A stretch of 64,000 nucleotides of DNA, taken from Streptomyces lydicus. GTDB lineage: Bacteria; Actinomycetota; Actinomycetes; Streptomycetales; Streptomycetaceae. Both the position numbers and the translations under genes were made by a program. The stretch's first letter is position 1, and every line of letters starts with the position of its first letter. The stretch is taken from assembly GCF_000717345.1 (NCBI RefSeq), contig NZ_JNZA01000038.1:1-64000 (forward strand), given 5' to 3'. The notes beneath the pieces are model-generated. The model saw only the letters and a program-made list of their open reading frames with translations. It did no database searches and was not told the DNA's origin. Positions 45,029 to 53,095 of the stretch are shown in pieces.

Positions 45029-47629
45029 TCAGTCCCCGGGGTGCGCGAGTTCGACGTCGTAGCCGTCGACCCCGCGGGCGTCGACCGCAAGGCCGGTGGC
45101 GACCGGCGGGTAGCCGCTCGCGATGACCGTGTAGTCGCCGGCGTCCAGGTCGGTGAAGGCGTACGCGCCGTCCTCCCCGGTCGTCGAGGTGGCCACGACG
45201 TTGCCCGCCGCGTCCACCAGCGTCACCCGCGCGTCGGGCAGCGGACGGCGGGTCCCGTTCGGACCGCCCGCCCGCACGACGCCCTGCACCCGCGCACCGG
45301 CCTGGAGCTCCACCTCGATGCGGGTGGTGCCCTGGCCGCCGACCTCGACCGGCAGTGCGGCCGGGCGGTGGGCGGGGGCGTTCACCGCGACGGTGTAGGT
45401 GCCGGGCGTCAGCTCGTCGAAGGCGAAGTAGCCCTCGGCGCCGGTCTTCCCGGTGGCCAGCACCTCACCGCGGACGTCGGTCACGACGACCATCGCACCG
45501 TCGACCGGCTCACCGGTGACCGCGCTGCGGATCTGGCCGCCGAGGCCGCTGGTCCCGCTGAGCAGGATGTCGTAGCCGTACGGCGAGTCACCGACGACGA
45601 CCGTGGCCGCCTGCGGCTGGTGCCCGTCGGCCGCCGCGATCAGGACGTAGGACCCCGCGCCGGGGGCACCGAGCACGTACGAACCGTTGGCCTGGGCGAC
45701 CGCGCGGCCCAGCTGACGCCCGCTGAGCGAGATCAGCGTCACCGCGGACCGCGGCACGGGGTGGCCCTCCGCGTTGCGCACGAAACCGTGGACCGACGGG
45801 CCCGCCGGGGTGGCGTCGCCGCCGCCCGCCGAGGCGTACGCGGCCAGCGGCTGGGGGGCCGTCGCGGCGGCCGGCTGCGCCCAGGAGGGCGTGTGCGGGT
45901 CGTCGTCCGTGGGCACCGAGGGGGCGCCCACCAGCGCCGGCTCCAGCTCCTCGACCGGCGCCGCGGCGACGGCCTCCGACGACGCGGCCGCGGGGGCCGC
46001 GCCGGCCGCGGCCGGCTCCGCGCTCTGGTCCAGTCCGCCACGCGTCTTCAACGCGACCTCCTTGATGAACAGGGTGAAGAGGAAGGCGAGCAGCGCGCAG
46101 GGCGCCGCGTACAGGAAGACATCGCCGACGCCGTGGCCGTACGCGCTCTCCATGACGGTGCGCAGCGGCGCCGGGAGGGCGTCCAGGTCCGGGATGCCGC
46201 CGCCGCTGTTGCCGGCGCCGTGGGCGGCGGCCTTCGCGGCCTTGGGGCCGAGGTCGGCGAGGCCGTCCTTGACGTAGTGGGTGACCCGGTTGGCGAGCAC
46301 CGCGCCGAGGGCCGAGACGCCCACCGCACCACCGAGGGAGCGGAAGAAGGTCACGACGGACGAGGCGGAGCCGAGGTCCTGGGGGGCGACCTGGTTCTGG
46401 GTGGCCAGGACCAGGTTCTGCATCATCATGCCGATGCCGAGGCCCATCAGCGCCATGAAGATCGCGATGTGCCAGTACTCGGTGTCGTAACGGATGGTGC
46501 CCAGCAGGCCGAGGCCCGCGGTCACCAGCACGCCGCCGGCGACCAGCCAAGCCTTCCAGCGACCGGTCTTGGTGATGATCTGGCCCGAGACGGTCGACGA
46601 GATGAACAGACCACCGATCATCGGGATCGTCATCACACCGGACATCGTCGGCGACTTGCCGCGCGCCAGCTGGAAGTACTGGCTGAAGAAGACGGTGCCG
46701 GAGAACATCGCGATACCGACGAACAGCGAGGCCACCGAGGCCAGGGTGATCGTCTTGTTGCGGAACAGCCGCAACGGGATGATCGGCTCCTTGGCCTTGG
46801 TCTCGACGAACACGAAGATCGCGCCGAGGACCACCGCACCGCCGACCATCGCGGCGGTCTGCCACGACATCCAGTCGTACTTGTCGCCGGCCAGCGTCAC
46901 CCACACCAGCAGCAGCGAGACCGCCGCACTGATGAAGAATGCGCCCGCCCAGTCGACCTTGACGCCCTCGCGCTTGACGACGGGCAGCTTCAGGGTCTTC
47001 TGCAGCACGATCAGGGCGATCACCGCGAACGGCACACCCACGTAGAAGCACCAGCGCCAGCCGAGCCAGCTGGTGTCGGTGATGACGCCGCCGAGCAGCG
47101 GGCCGCCGACGGTGGCGACGGCGAAGGTGGCGCCGAGGTAGCCGCTGTAACGGCCGCGCTCACGCGGCGAGATCATCGCCGCCATCACGATCTGGGCCAG
47201 GGCGGACAGACCGCCCACGCCTATGCCCTGCACCACACGGCAGGCGATCAGCATGCCGGTGTTCTGCGAGAGCCCGGCGACGACCGACCCCGCGACGTAG
47301 ATGACCAGCGCGAACTGCACCAGCAGCTTCTTGCTGAACAGGTCGGAGAGCTTGCCCCACAGGGGCGTGGTCGCGGTCATCGCCAGCAGCGAGGCGGTGA
47401 CGACCCAGGTGTACGCGCTCTGCCCGCCGTCCAGGTCATGGATGATCTCGGGCAGCGCGTTCGACACGATCGTCGACGAAAGAATGGCGACGAACATACC
47501 GAGCAACAGCCCGGACAGCGCCTCCATGATCTGACGGTGCGTCATGGGCGCCCCGTTGGAGGCGCCGTGTCCGCCGCCTCCATGCTTGGCGTGGCCGCCC
47601 CGCACACCGGCTGGTGTGGTCGTAGCCAT
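45029..47629 (-). CDS. MFS exporter fused to three carboxypeptidase-regulatory-like domains
   Basis: This is an 866-residue protein. Residues 25-530 form a 14-helix DHA2-type exporter (LSGLLLGMFVAILSSTIVSNALP; LWGKLSDLFSKK as motif A; GGPLLGGVIT as motif C). Residues 620-860 hold three tandem beta-sandwich repeats: GFVRNAEGHPVPRSAV, GQIRSAVTGEPVDGAMV and GVVRAGGPNGTRRPLPDA begin them. Each has a GSY/GYFAF/GAYAF turn. With 14 helices the tail would be cytoplasmic, which is odd for such domains. ATG 47629 has an AAAAGGA site; ATG 47644 overlaps the MarR stop. It forms an operon with MarR and YceI. Confidence 0.85.
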   Translation of the reverse strand: MATTTPAGVRGGHAKHGGGGHGASNGAPMTHRQIMEALSGLLLGMFVAILSSTIVSNALPEIIHDLDGGQSAYTWVVTASLLAMTATTPLWGKLSDLFSKKLLVQFALVIYVAGSVVAGLSQNTGMLIACRVVQGIGVGGLSALAQIVMAAMISPRERGRYSGYLGATFAVATVGGPLLGGVITDTSWLGWRWCFYVGVPFAVIALIVLQKTLKLPVVKREGVKVDWAGAFFISAAVSLLLVWVTLAGDKYDWMSWQTAAMVGGAVVLGAIFVFVETKAKEPIIPLRLFRNKTITLASVASLFVGIAMFSGTVFFSQYFQLARGKSPTMSGVMTIPMIGGLFISSTVSGQIITKTGRWKAWLVAGGVLVTAGLGLLGTIRYDTEYWHIAIFMALMGLGIGMMMQNLVLATQNQVAPQDLGSASSVVTFFRSLGGAVGVSALGAVLANRVTHYVKDGLADLGPKAAKAAAHGAGNSGGGIPDLDALPAPLRTVMESAYGHGVGDVFLYAAPCALLAFLFTLFIKEVALKTRGGLDQSAEPAAAGAAPAAASSEAVAAAPVEELEPALVGAPSVPTDDDPHTPSWAQPAAATAPQPLAAYASAGGGDATPAGPSVHGFVRNAEGHPVPRSAVTLISLSGRQLGRAVAQANGSYVLGAPGAGSYVLIAAADGHQPQAATVVVGDSPYGYDILLSGTSGLGGQIRSAVTGEPVDGAMVVVTDVRGEVLATGKTGAEGYFAFDELTPGTYTVAVNAPAHRPAALPVEVGGQGTTRIEVELQAGARVQGVVRAGGPNGTRRPLPDARVTLVDAAGNVVATSTTGEDGAYAFTDLDAGDYTVIASGYPPVATGLAVDARGVDGYDVELAHPGD

Positions 47630-47640
47630 GTAGTTCCTTT

Positions 47641-48183
47641 TCATCCTGCGGGTGTACGGGTGGTGGAGTCGTGGTGCGGCGCCCGGGCGCCGGAGTCGTG
47701 GTGCGCTCCCCGGGTCCGGCAGTCGCCGAAGCTCGTACGGAGCCGGGCGAGCAGCTCGATGAGGTGACCGACGTCGCTGTCGGTCCAGTCGTCCAGATAC
47801 CGGGCGAGCGTGGCGGTGTAGCGCTCGGCGAGCTCCTCCAGGAGCTCCTGCCCGCTCGGCGTCAGGCGCAGCAGCCGCGACCGCTTGTCCGCCGGGTCGG
47901 GCTTCCGCTCGATCCAGCCGCGCTCGCAGACGTGCGCGACGTGCCGGCTGGTCACCGACATGTCGATCGCCAGCAGCTCGGCGAGCTGACTCATCCGCAT
48001 CTCGCCGTGCCGGTCGAGCAGGGTCAGCACCCCGGCCGAGGCGGGCGGGCAGTCCTGGGGCAGGATTCGGCCCATCTCACGCTTGACGGCGCCGATGGCG
48101 CTGAGTTGCCTGGCCAGCTCCTCGTACTGACTGTGAGCGGCCACCGGCTCCTCCACACCTCTCCGTACGCCTCGATCGGACAT
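47641..48183 (-). CDS. MarR-family regulator
   Basis: This is a 180-residue winged-helix regulator. SQLAELLAIDMSVTSRHVAHVCERGWIERK contains the recognition helix (about residues 68-97), followed by the wing DPADKRSRLLRLTPSG. The C-terminal tail is His/Thr rich (HHDSGARAPHHDS). The start is set at ATG 48183; its ribosome site is weak. It is the first gene of the MarR-MFS-YceI operon. Paired TTGC-N5-GCAA sites at its promoter suggest autoregulation released by the exporter's substrate. Confidence 0.85.
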   Translation of the reverse strand: MSDRGVRRGVEEPVAAHSQYEELARQLSAIGAVKREMGRILPQDCPPASAGVLTLLDRHGEMRMSQLAELLAIDMSVTSRHVAHVCERGWIERKPDPADKRSRLLRLTPSGQELLEELAERYTATLARYLDDWTDSDVGHLIELLARLRTSFGDCRTRGAHHDSGARAPHHDSTTRTPAG

Positions 48184-48201
48184 CCCGATCGCCCATCTTT
48201 T

Positions 48202-48245
48202 GTTGCTTGGGGCAACCATAAGCAAGGTTGGTTGCTGAAGGCAAA
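48202..48245. promoter_or_regulatory. two MarR operator palindromes
   Basis: GTTGCTTGGGGCAAC (48202-48216) and TTGCTGAAGGCAA (48232-48244) are two TTGC-N5-GCAA palindromes about 30 bp apart, just upstream of the MarR gene. On the minus strand a TTGCCT -35 and TATGGT -10 with about 18-base spacing fall between and over them. Confidence 0.6.
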
Positions 48246-48477
48246 CGAATGGGTGGTGGATGCAGGTAAAGGAACCCCAAAGCCTGGCTCGATATCGAGT
48301 CAATCCCGCTATGGCCCCACGTAAAGCCGCAGGTCCAGGCCACGCCCGCAGGCCGGGAGAAATCGGCCACCAGTGGTGCACCTCACGCACCACGCCCGTA
48401 TTTCCACGCCCCGCGGCGTCGCTCCATACGTGCCCCAGGGGTGCCCCCGGGCCCCCGGTTCGCTAGGGTCCTTCCCC

Positions 48478-48696
48478 ATGGCGACCAACCCGCAGAACCA
48501 GGCCGAGGGCAACTACGACCCGGCGGGCAGCACGCAGATGTTCCGGGCCTTCGTGGACGAGGGCGGCACCCCCCAGACCGGCAGCCGTCGCGCCCCGGCA
48601 CCCCAGCAGTCGGCCGGCCCCCGCGTGGGCCTCATCGTCGGCGTGATCGTCGCCCTCCTGGTCGTCGCGGGCGCCGCCTGGCTGGCGCTGGCGTAG
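48478..48696 (+). CDS. small tail-anchored membrane protein
   Basis: The product has 72 residues. The first 48 are polar and disordered-looking (NQAEGNYDPAGSTQMFRAF). The C-terminus is a single hydrophobic helix of about 22 residues (VGLIVGVIVALLVV onwards) ending at the stop, so it is a tail-anchored protein. The ATG follows a GGGTCC tract. The function is not recognised; the family seems conserved in Streptomyces by recall. A terminator follows at 48727. Confidence 0.65.
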   Translation: MATNPQNQAEGNYDPAGSTQMFRAFVDEGGTPQTGSRRAPAPQQSAGPRVGLIVGVIVALLVVAGAAWLALA

Positions 48697-48726
48697 CCCC
48701 TCCTCCCCACCCTCTGTACGCGTACG

Positions 48727-48753
48727 GGGCCCGGCATCACCGATGCCGGGCCC
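48727..48753. terminator. bidirectional terminator
   Basis: GGGCCCGGCATC and GATGCCGGGCCC form a 12-bp perfect stem with the loop ACC between two convergent genes. A decayed copy of this hairpin with the adjacent gene end is found at 52024. Confidence 0.8.
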
Positions 48754-48764
48754 TTGATCGTTCG

Positions 48765-49067
48765 CTACGCCGTGCGCCCGCCCCTGCTCTCGGCGACCCG
48801 CAGCGCGTCCCGCAGCGCCTCGCTCAGCCTGCGGACACAGAACCGGAGTTCGCCGGGCGGTGTCACTCCCGGGTTCCGCAGCAGCTCGACCGCGTGCGCC
48901 AGCACCTCCTCGCCCGTGGAGAGTTGGGCCTCCTCCATGTCGTCGGCCAGGCGGGCCAGATAACCGCCCTCCTCCGCATCGGTGGAGAGGTAACACCGCT
49001 GCCCGTTCGGCCCCGGCCAGGGCAGCAGCCGCAGCCCGCTCACCTCGGAGCGGTCGGAGGCGGTCAC
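48765..49067 (-). CDS. hypothetical protein, last gene of nested operon
   Basis: The product is a 100-residue soluble protein, mostly helical (GGYLARLADDMEEAQLSTGEEVLAHAVELL). Its first 25 residues form a strand pair with RLLPWPGPNGQRCYL. The GTG start at 49067 overlaps the stop of the 31-residue gene (GTGA) and has AAGGGAAGTG as ribosome site. No family is recognised. Its 3' end and terminator are duplicated in decayed form at 52024-52091, so a related copy of this operon once stood there. Confidence 0.65.
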   Translation of the reverse strand: MTASDRSEVSGLRLLPWPGPNGQRCYLSTDAEEGGYLARLADDMEEAQLSTGEEVLAHAVELLRNPGVTPPGELRFCVRRLSEALRDALRVAESRGGRTA

Positions 49068-49159
49068 CGACCACTTCCCTTGGTCCCGATTGCGAGAACG
49101 AGCGTGCCGGCGCCCAGGAACGTCAAGCACTGCGCGGCCCGCCGCTGTCGAGGGCTCAT
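49064..49159 (-). CDS. 31-residue membrane peptide
   Basis: A tiny gene fits exactly between its neighbours: its ATG overlaps the upstream stop (ATGA) and its TGA overlaps the downstream GTG (GTGA). The peptide begins MSPRQRRAAQC, has the hydrophobic stretch LTFLGAGTLVLAIG and ends KGSGR. It looks like a single short membrane helix. The double overlap is strong evidence that it is translated. Confidence 0.55.
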   Translation of the reverse strand: MSPRQRRAAQCLTFLGAGTLVLAIGTKGSGR

Positions 49160-49548
49160 GACTGCCTCCCCACCAGCACGGCGCGGAGGGTGTGCCGGTC
49201 GCTCTCGCCAAACGTGGTCATCGTGTAGCCGCCAACCTGGATGATGCGCTGCTGCAACATCAGACGGTGGGTGTCGTCGCTGGCCAAACGACCCCAGTTG
49301 TGGACCAGGCACAGCACCTCGCGGTACCCCCTTGCCTCCCGCATCGCCGCGGCCATGGCGGTCAGTGCGGGGCGGTGCGCGCTGAGCGCGTCGGGCCCCA
49401 GGTCGCGCCACGGGCTGTGGCCTGCGAGTGCCCAGCCCATACGGTCAACGTAGGTGTGGCAGCCGAGCAGCCGGCTGCGGAGGTCTCGTTGATTCCGGCT
49501 GGCGCACCGGTCGTAGAGGAACACCAACGGGGCCATTTCGTCGCTCAT
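49156..49548 (-). CDS. stand-alone resolvase-like domain protein
   Basis: The product is a 130-residue protein with a GGAGG ribosome site, its start overlapping the upstream stop by 4 bases. The sequence follows the serine-recombinase catalytic-domain pattern: a strand ending in Ser (VFLYDRCASRNQ), the helix DLRSRLLGCHTYVDRMGW, the RPALTAMAAAM helix and a strand and helix with NWGRLASD where LDRLxR is usual. There is no DNA-binding domain. The motif CASRxQ is shared with the protein at 21904-22272. It is probably a regulatory or structural relative rather than an active recombinase. Confidence 0.55.
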   Translation of the reverse strand: MSDEMAPLVFLYDRCASRNQRDLRSRLLGCHTYVDRMGWALAGHSPWRDLGPDALSAHRPALTAMAAAMREARGYREVLCLVHNWGRLASDDTHRLMLQQRIIQVGGYTMTTFGESDRHTLRAVLVGRQS

Positions 49549-49922
49549 GAGCGGGCCTCCACCGAGTGCCGAGCGAGGAGCCATTGGCAGTCCCGGGCGA
49601 GCCGTTGAACCTGGACGTGCGCGGAGAGCGGGAGCGAGGCGAGCGGGCGGCGGAACTGCCGCTCGATGCTGCCCAGCCGCGTCGCCGCCTGTTGGGCCTC
49701 GATCGTTCCGCGCCCCAGCTGCGAGGCTCTCTGGCGCGCCTCGATCAGGAGGAGCGCGATGTGCCCGCGCAGTGTCTCCGCGAGCCCCGCCATTTCGTCC
49801 GGATCGATCGGTCCGGAGCCGGTGCGCAGCGCGCCGTGGATCGTCTCGCTGATGGTTTCCCAGTCGATCGGGGCAGTCCCGTCCGCAGGTTGCGTCGCCG
49901 GCCGTAAACGCTCGGTGTCCAT
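49545..49922 (-). CDS. hypothetical helical protein
   Basis: This is a 125-residue soluble protein, nearly all helical (DEMAGLAETLRGHIALLLIEARQ; LGSIERQFRRPLASLPLSA). It is the first of four nested genes. ATG 49922 is assumed. A longer start at 49982 would overlap the regulator's stop by 4 bases, but it would put an inverted repeat inside the coding region. No family is recognised. The region probably encodes a small multi-subunit function together with the resolvase-like protein and the membrane peptide. Confidence 0.6.
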   Translation of the reverse strand: MDTERLRPATQPADGTAPIDWETISETIHGALRTGSGPIDPDEMAGLAETLRGHIALLLIEARQRASQLGRGTIEAQQAATRLGSIERQFRRPLASLPLSAHVQVQRLARDCQWLLARHSVEARS

Positions 49923-49950
49923 GCGGAGACCGTAGAAGTACGGGAACCAG

Positions 49951-49977
49951 AGAGGGGACACAGATCGTGTCCCCTCT
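49951..49977. promoter_or_regulatory. 11-bp inverted repeat between regulator and operon
   Basis: AGAGGGGACAC-AGATC-GTGTCCCCTCT is a perfect inverted repeat directly after the XRE/TPR stop and before the nested operon. It may be an operator or a terminator. The GGGGACAC half-site symmetry fits a dimeric regulator. Confidence 0.5.
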
Positions 49978-49978
49978 G

Positions 49979-51229
49979 TCATGCCGCCAGAAGACCGATC
50001 CTCGCTGCGAGTTCGCACGCCCGCCGACGCCGGCCCGGCGACGCTGCCTCGGTCTCCTCCAGCACGATCCGGCGCGCGTACCCGTTGTACCGAATCGTCT
50101 CCGGCGCGGCCTCAAACGCCTGATTCAGCGTGGCCAGGGCCACGTCCGGCTGTCCGTCGAGCTGGTAGCCACGGGCCTGCTCGATCCGGTGCCGGGCCCG
50201 CCGCGGCCGGGACGGGATCACCGACGCCTCGGCCCGGGCTGCCTGCCGCACCGACTCGCCGCCAGAGTGCAGCTCGACCGCGATGGTGACAGCGTGCGCA
50301 CCCATCACCGCCCGCGAAAAGCTGGTCACCGCGTGGAAGTACCCCGCGGGTAGAGCCTTGGCAGTCTTCTCTGCCTGGTCCCAATACCGCCACGCGGTCC
50401 CCGGGTCACCGCGTCGTGCTGCCGTATAGCCGGCCTCGAACTGCAAAGCGCCGGTGATCGCGCGCACGTCGTCGGTGGCGTCCTCCCACAGGGGATCGAG
50501 GTAGCGCAGCGTCGACGCGGTCACCTCGTCCGCGGCGTCGAAGTGCGAGGGGCCCGAGTCGCGGTGCGCCTGCGCGGTGAGCCACGCAGCGACACCGATG
50601 GTGTGCGGATCCTCGGACTCCTGCGCGGCCACCAGGCTCCGCTCAGCCACTCGCCACAGCAGCGCCGCATCCGGCTGATAAGCGATAAAGAACTGGCTGA
50701 GGCTGTAGACCTCGGACAGGGCCGCCTGCGCCGCACGTCGCTCCGCCGCAGAATCAGTCTGCCGCACCGCCAGTTGAGCGTCCCTGATCAGATCAGGCAG
50801 CAACGCGCCGATCACCTCGCGGTGGTTGGGCGCCGAATGCCGGGCCGACCACGCTCGCCCGAGCCGGGCCCGGATGTGGGCGGCCGATGGGGCAGGGCCG
50901 TCGGAGGGCCCGACAGGGTAGGCGTTCACCGCGTTCGCGACGGCAGCGAGCCGGGGGTGCCCGGGGCCGGCGAACAGGTCCACTCGCATGGTGGTGTATC
51001 CGGTGAGGTCTGCGAGGTCGCGCACGCGCAGGGCCTCGGCGATACGGAGAATCATCGCCAGCCCAGGCGTCTGCAACTGGCCGTTCTCGACCCGTTTCAC
51101 CCAGGAAGGAGACATGTCGATGAGACCAGCGAGCACAACGCGGGACATGCCCCGGCGCTGGCGAAGGATCTGCATCCGCTTTCCGAAGGTCAACGGGGCG
51201 GCGTACGGGTCGGGGGTAGCATCGGACAT
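49979..51229 (-). CDS. XRE-family regulator with TPR-like C-terminal domain
   Basis: This is a 416-residue regulator. The N-terminal helix-turn-helix (FGKRMQILRQRRGMSRVVLAG, then DMSPSWVKRVENGQLQTP) covers about residues 14-70. The C-terminal 280 residues form a helical repeat domain (AAQAALSEVYSLSQFF; AAWLTAQAHRDSGPSHFDAA). The start ATG 51229 follows an AGAGGGG site. It leads the nested four-gene operon in the same direction. Such proteins sense ligands through the repeat domain and often control adjacent accessory genes. Confidence 0.85.
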   Translation of the reverse strand: MSDATPDPYAAPLTFGKRMQILRQRRGMSRVVLAGLIDMSPSWVKRVENGQLQTPGLAMILRIAEALRVRDLADLTGYTTMRVDLFAGPGHPRLAAVANAVNAYPVGPSDGPAPSAAHIRARLGRAWSARHSAPNHREVIGALLPDLIRDAQLAVRQTDSAAERRAAQAALSEVYSLSQFFIAYQPDAALLWRVAERSLVAAQESEDPHTIGVAAWLTAQAHRDSGPSHFDAADEVTASTLRYLDPLWEDATDDVRAITGALQFEAGYTAARRGDPGTAWRYWDQAEKTAKALPAGYFHAVTSFSRAVMGAHAVTIAVELHSGGESVRQAARAEASVIPSRPRRARHRIEQARGYQLDGQPDVALATLNQAFEAAPETIRYNGYARRIVLEETEAASPGRRRRACELAARIGLLAA

Positions 51230-51573
51230 GGCGGCCTTGCCCCTCTCTGAACAGCTCGACACTGCCAGGGTATGAGGCGAGGCCGATTCCGTGCGCCGAA
51301 TGTCAGAGGCTCCCGGTGTGGGCCGAGCAGCAGGGCGAGTCCGGCTCCCCGACGAGGACGCCTGAGTCAGGACACGACGAAGCGCCCCGCCTGTACACAC
51401 GGCAGGGGCGGGGCATTGGTCATGCCCTCAGTTCTCTGGAAGGCGTTCGATGGAATGCCAACTCCTGGCGCTGTTAGGTATGTTCCGAGACGGGCACCCG
51501 ATCAGATCCCAAAAACGGGGGCTACCCCCTGGTACCTCTCGCACCTCATGGGTGCGGTGCCTAGCTTGGGCAT

Positions 51574-51846
51574 GTGATCGAATTTGCTCCGGACCGGCCT
51601 CGCTGGCGTCAGGTCGCCGACATGATCCGCACGCGCATCGCCGACGGCAGCTACCCGCCCGGGACGCGCGTCCCCTCGGTGATCCAGCTTCAGGAAGAGT
51701 TCGGCATTGCCGACTCGACGAGCCAGAAAGTGAACAGCGGCCTCCGCGCCGAGGGCCTGATCTACACCGAACCCGGCATGGGCTCGTTCGTCGCGAAGAA
51801 CGCCGCGGAGATCCTCAAGGCGGCGGGCGACGACTCGCGGTACTGA
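51574..51846 (+). CDS. single-domain GntR-type DNA-binding protein (copy 1)
   Basis: This is a 90-residue protein with only a GntR winged helix: WRQVADMIRTRIADGSYPPG, then VPSVIQLQEEFGIADSTSQKV as recognition helix and a wing. There is no effector domain. GTG 51574 starts it, with no ribosome site beyond TTGGGC, so it may be leaderless. The last 23 residues are encoded by DNA nearly identical to the second copy downstream. Such short GntR proteins occur next to XRE/TPR genes in Streptomyces. Confidence 0.75.
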   Translation: MIEFAPDRPRWRQVADMIRTRIADGSYPPGTRVPSVIQLQEEFGIADSTSQKVNSGLRAEGLIYTEPGMGSFVAKNAAEILKAAGDDSRY

Positions 51847-52023
51847 GCCCGTCTTCAAAAGAGGGTCGGCCGACCCTCGAAACGAGACCTTGCTAGCCCG
51901 CCATTGGTGGCACGGGTGCGGCCGTAGTGGCGCCAGGGGTCTGAGGTGGTGTTCTCCGCCCGATCCTGACGGTGCGCGGCCTGGCCGGCAAGCCGGTTCG
52001 GTGAAATCTCCTGCACCTGCGGC

Positions 52024-52091
52024 CGGGTATCACCGCTGCCGGGCCCTTGATCGTTCGCTGGGCCGTGCGCCCGTCCTGCTCTCGGTGACCC
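52024..52091 (-). pseudogene. decayed copy of the 48765 gene end and terminator
   Basis: These 68 bases match 48731-48798 with a few substitutions and a one-base gap, covering the last codons of the 100-residue protein gene plus its hairpin (GCCGGGCCCTTGATCG). It is all that is left of a second copy of the nested operon between the GntR genes. Confidence 0.6.
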
Positions 52092-52158
52092 TCGAACCTG
52101 TCTGCAGTCCCAGTCCCCTACGCCTCTGTAACTATCCGTGGGTACAGTCCCGTTCGTG

Positions 52159-52425
52159 ATGGAGTTCGATCCGACGTTGCCCAAGTGGAAGCAGATTGCC
52201 GACGTCATCCGAGAGCGGATCGCGGATGGCGCCTACCCGCCGCGCCACCTGATCTCCGAGGCGCGGATGGAGCAGGAGTTCGGCGTCGCGCGTGTGACTG
52301 TCCGCAAGGTCACCGCCCGCCTCAGGGAGGAAGGACTCATCGTCACCACGCCCGGCATGGGCTCGTTCGTCGCGAAGAACGCCGCGGAGATCCTCAAGGC
52401 GGCCGGCGACGACTCGCGGGACTAG
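52159..52425 (+). CDS. single-domain GntR-type DNA-binding protein (copy 2)
   Basis: The product is an 88-residue GntR winged helix: WKQIADVIRERIADGAYPP, then EARMEQEFGVARVTVRKVTARLREEG. It lacks an effector domain. ATG 52159 is used; an upstream GTG at 52138 is possible. It is a paralogue of the protein at 51574, with a diverged recognition helix but a nearly identical C-terminal 23 residues. Different recognition helices with a conserved tail suggest different DNA targets. The IS630 remnant starts at the base after its stop codon. Confidence 0.75.
   Translation: MEFDPTLPKWKQIADVIRERIADGAYPPRHLISEARMEQEFGVARVTVRKVTARLREEGLIVTTPGMGSFVAKNAAEILKAAGDDSRD
52351..52419 (+). repeat. 69-bp repeat shared by the two GntR genes
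   Basis: These 69 bases match 51772-51840 with one substitution (starting CCCGGCATGGGCTCG). They encode the C-terminal tails of both GntR proteins, and the high identity here contrasts with the diverged 5' parts. Confidence 0.8.
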
Positions 52426-53020
52426 TGCCGCAACTTCAACGCGGACGGTTTCGGCTCGCTCTACCCGAGGTACAGGGGTGGGCGGCCGAGGGCGTTCTCG
52501 CTGCCGGAGCGCCGGGAGATCGAGAAGATCGCCAAATCCAGGCCGTTCGAGCACGGCCTGCCGTTCTCGACCTGGAGTCTGGCCAAGCCGGCGGACTTCC
52601 TGGTCGCCGAGGGGGTGGTCGACGACATCAGCCATGAGGGCCTTCGGGAACTGCTCCGCGAGGAGGGCGTCTCGTTTCCACGCGTGAAGACCTGGAAGAC
52701 CCTCACTCCATCCGGCGGACGTGCGCATCGCAATCGTCTGCGACAACTACTCACCGCACCTGACGACGAAGCGATGTCAGCGGGTCGGGACCTGGGCCGC
52801 GGCGAACAATGTCGAGATCGCCTACACCCCGACCAACAGCTCCTGGCTCAACCGGATCGAGGCCCAATTCACCGCACTCCGCTACTTCGCCCTCGATGGC
52901 ACCGACCACGCCAGCCACAAAGAGCAGGGCAGCATGATCCGCCGCTACATCATCTGGCGGAACAAGCACGCCGCCGACGAACGGCTATGCAAGCTCGTCA
53001 CCAGGGCGAACGTTGCCTGA
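52426..53020 (+). pseudogene. IS630-family transposase remnant, internally deleted
   Basis: The left part (52426-52705) encodes RNFNADGFGSLYPRYRGGRP and FSLPERREIEKIAKSRPF, the N-terminal region of an IS630 transposase. The right part (52709-53020, other frame) encodes ADVRIAIVCDNYSPHL, YTPTNSSWLNRIEAQF and ALRYFALDGTDHASH, the C-terminal DDE region with the second Asp and the NRIE glutamate. The middle with the first catalytic Asp and the true N-terminus are missing. The remnant abuts the GntR stop codon without an inverted repeat. Confidence 0.85.
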
Positions 53021-53095
53021 TGAGCACCAGGCGTCCGTGCGACGAGCCCCGTCGAGGTCGACTCACGCCCCTCCTCTGCGCGGGCGCGTCCTGCG

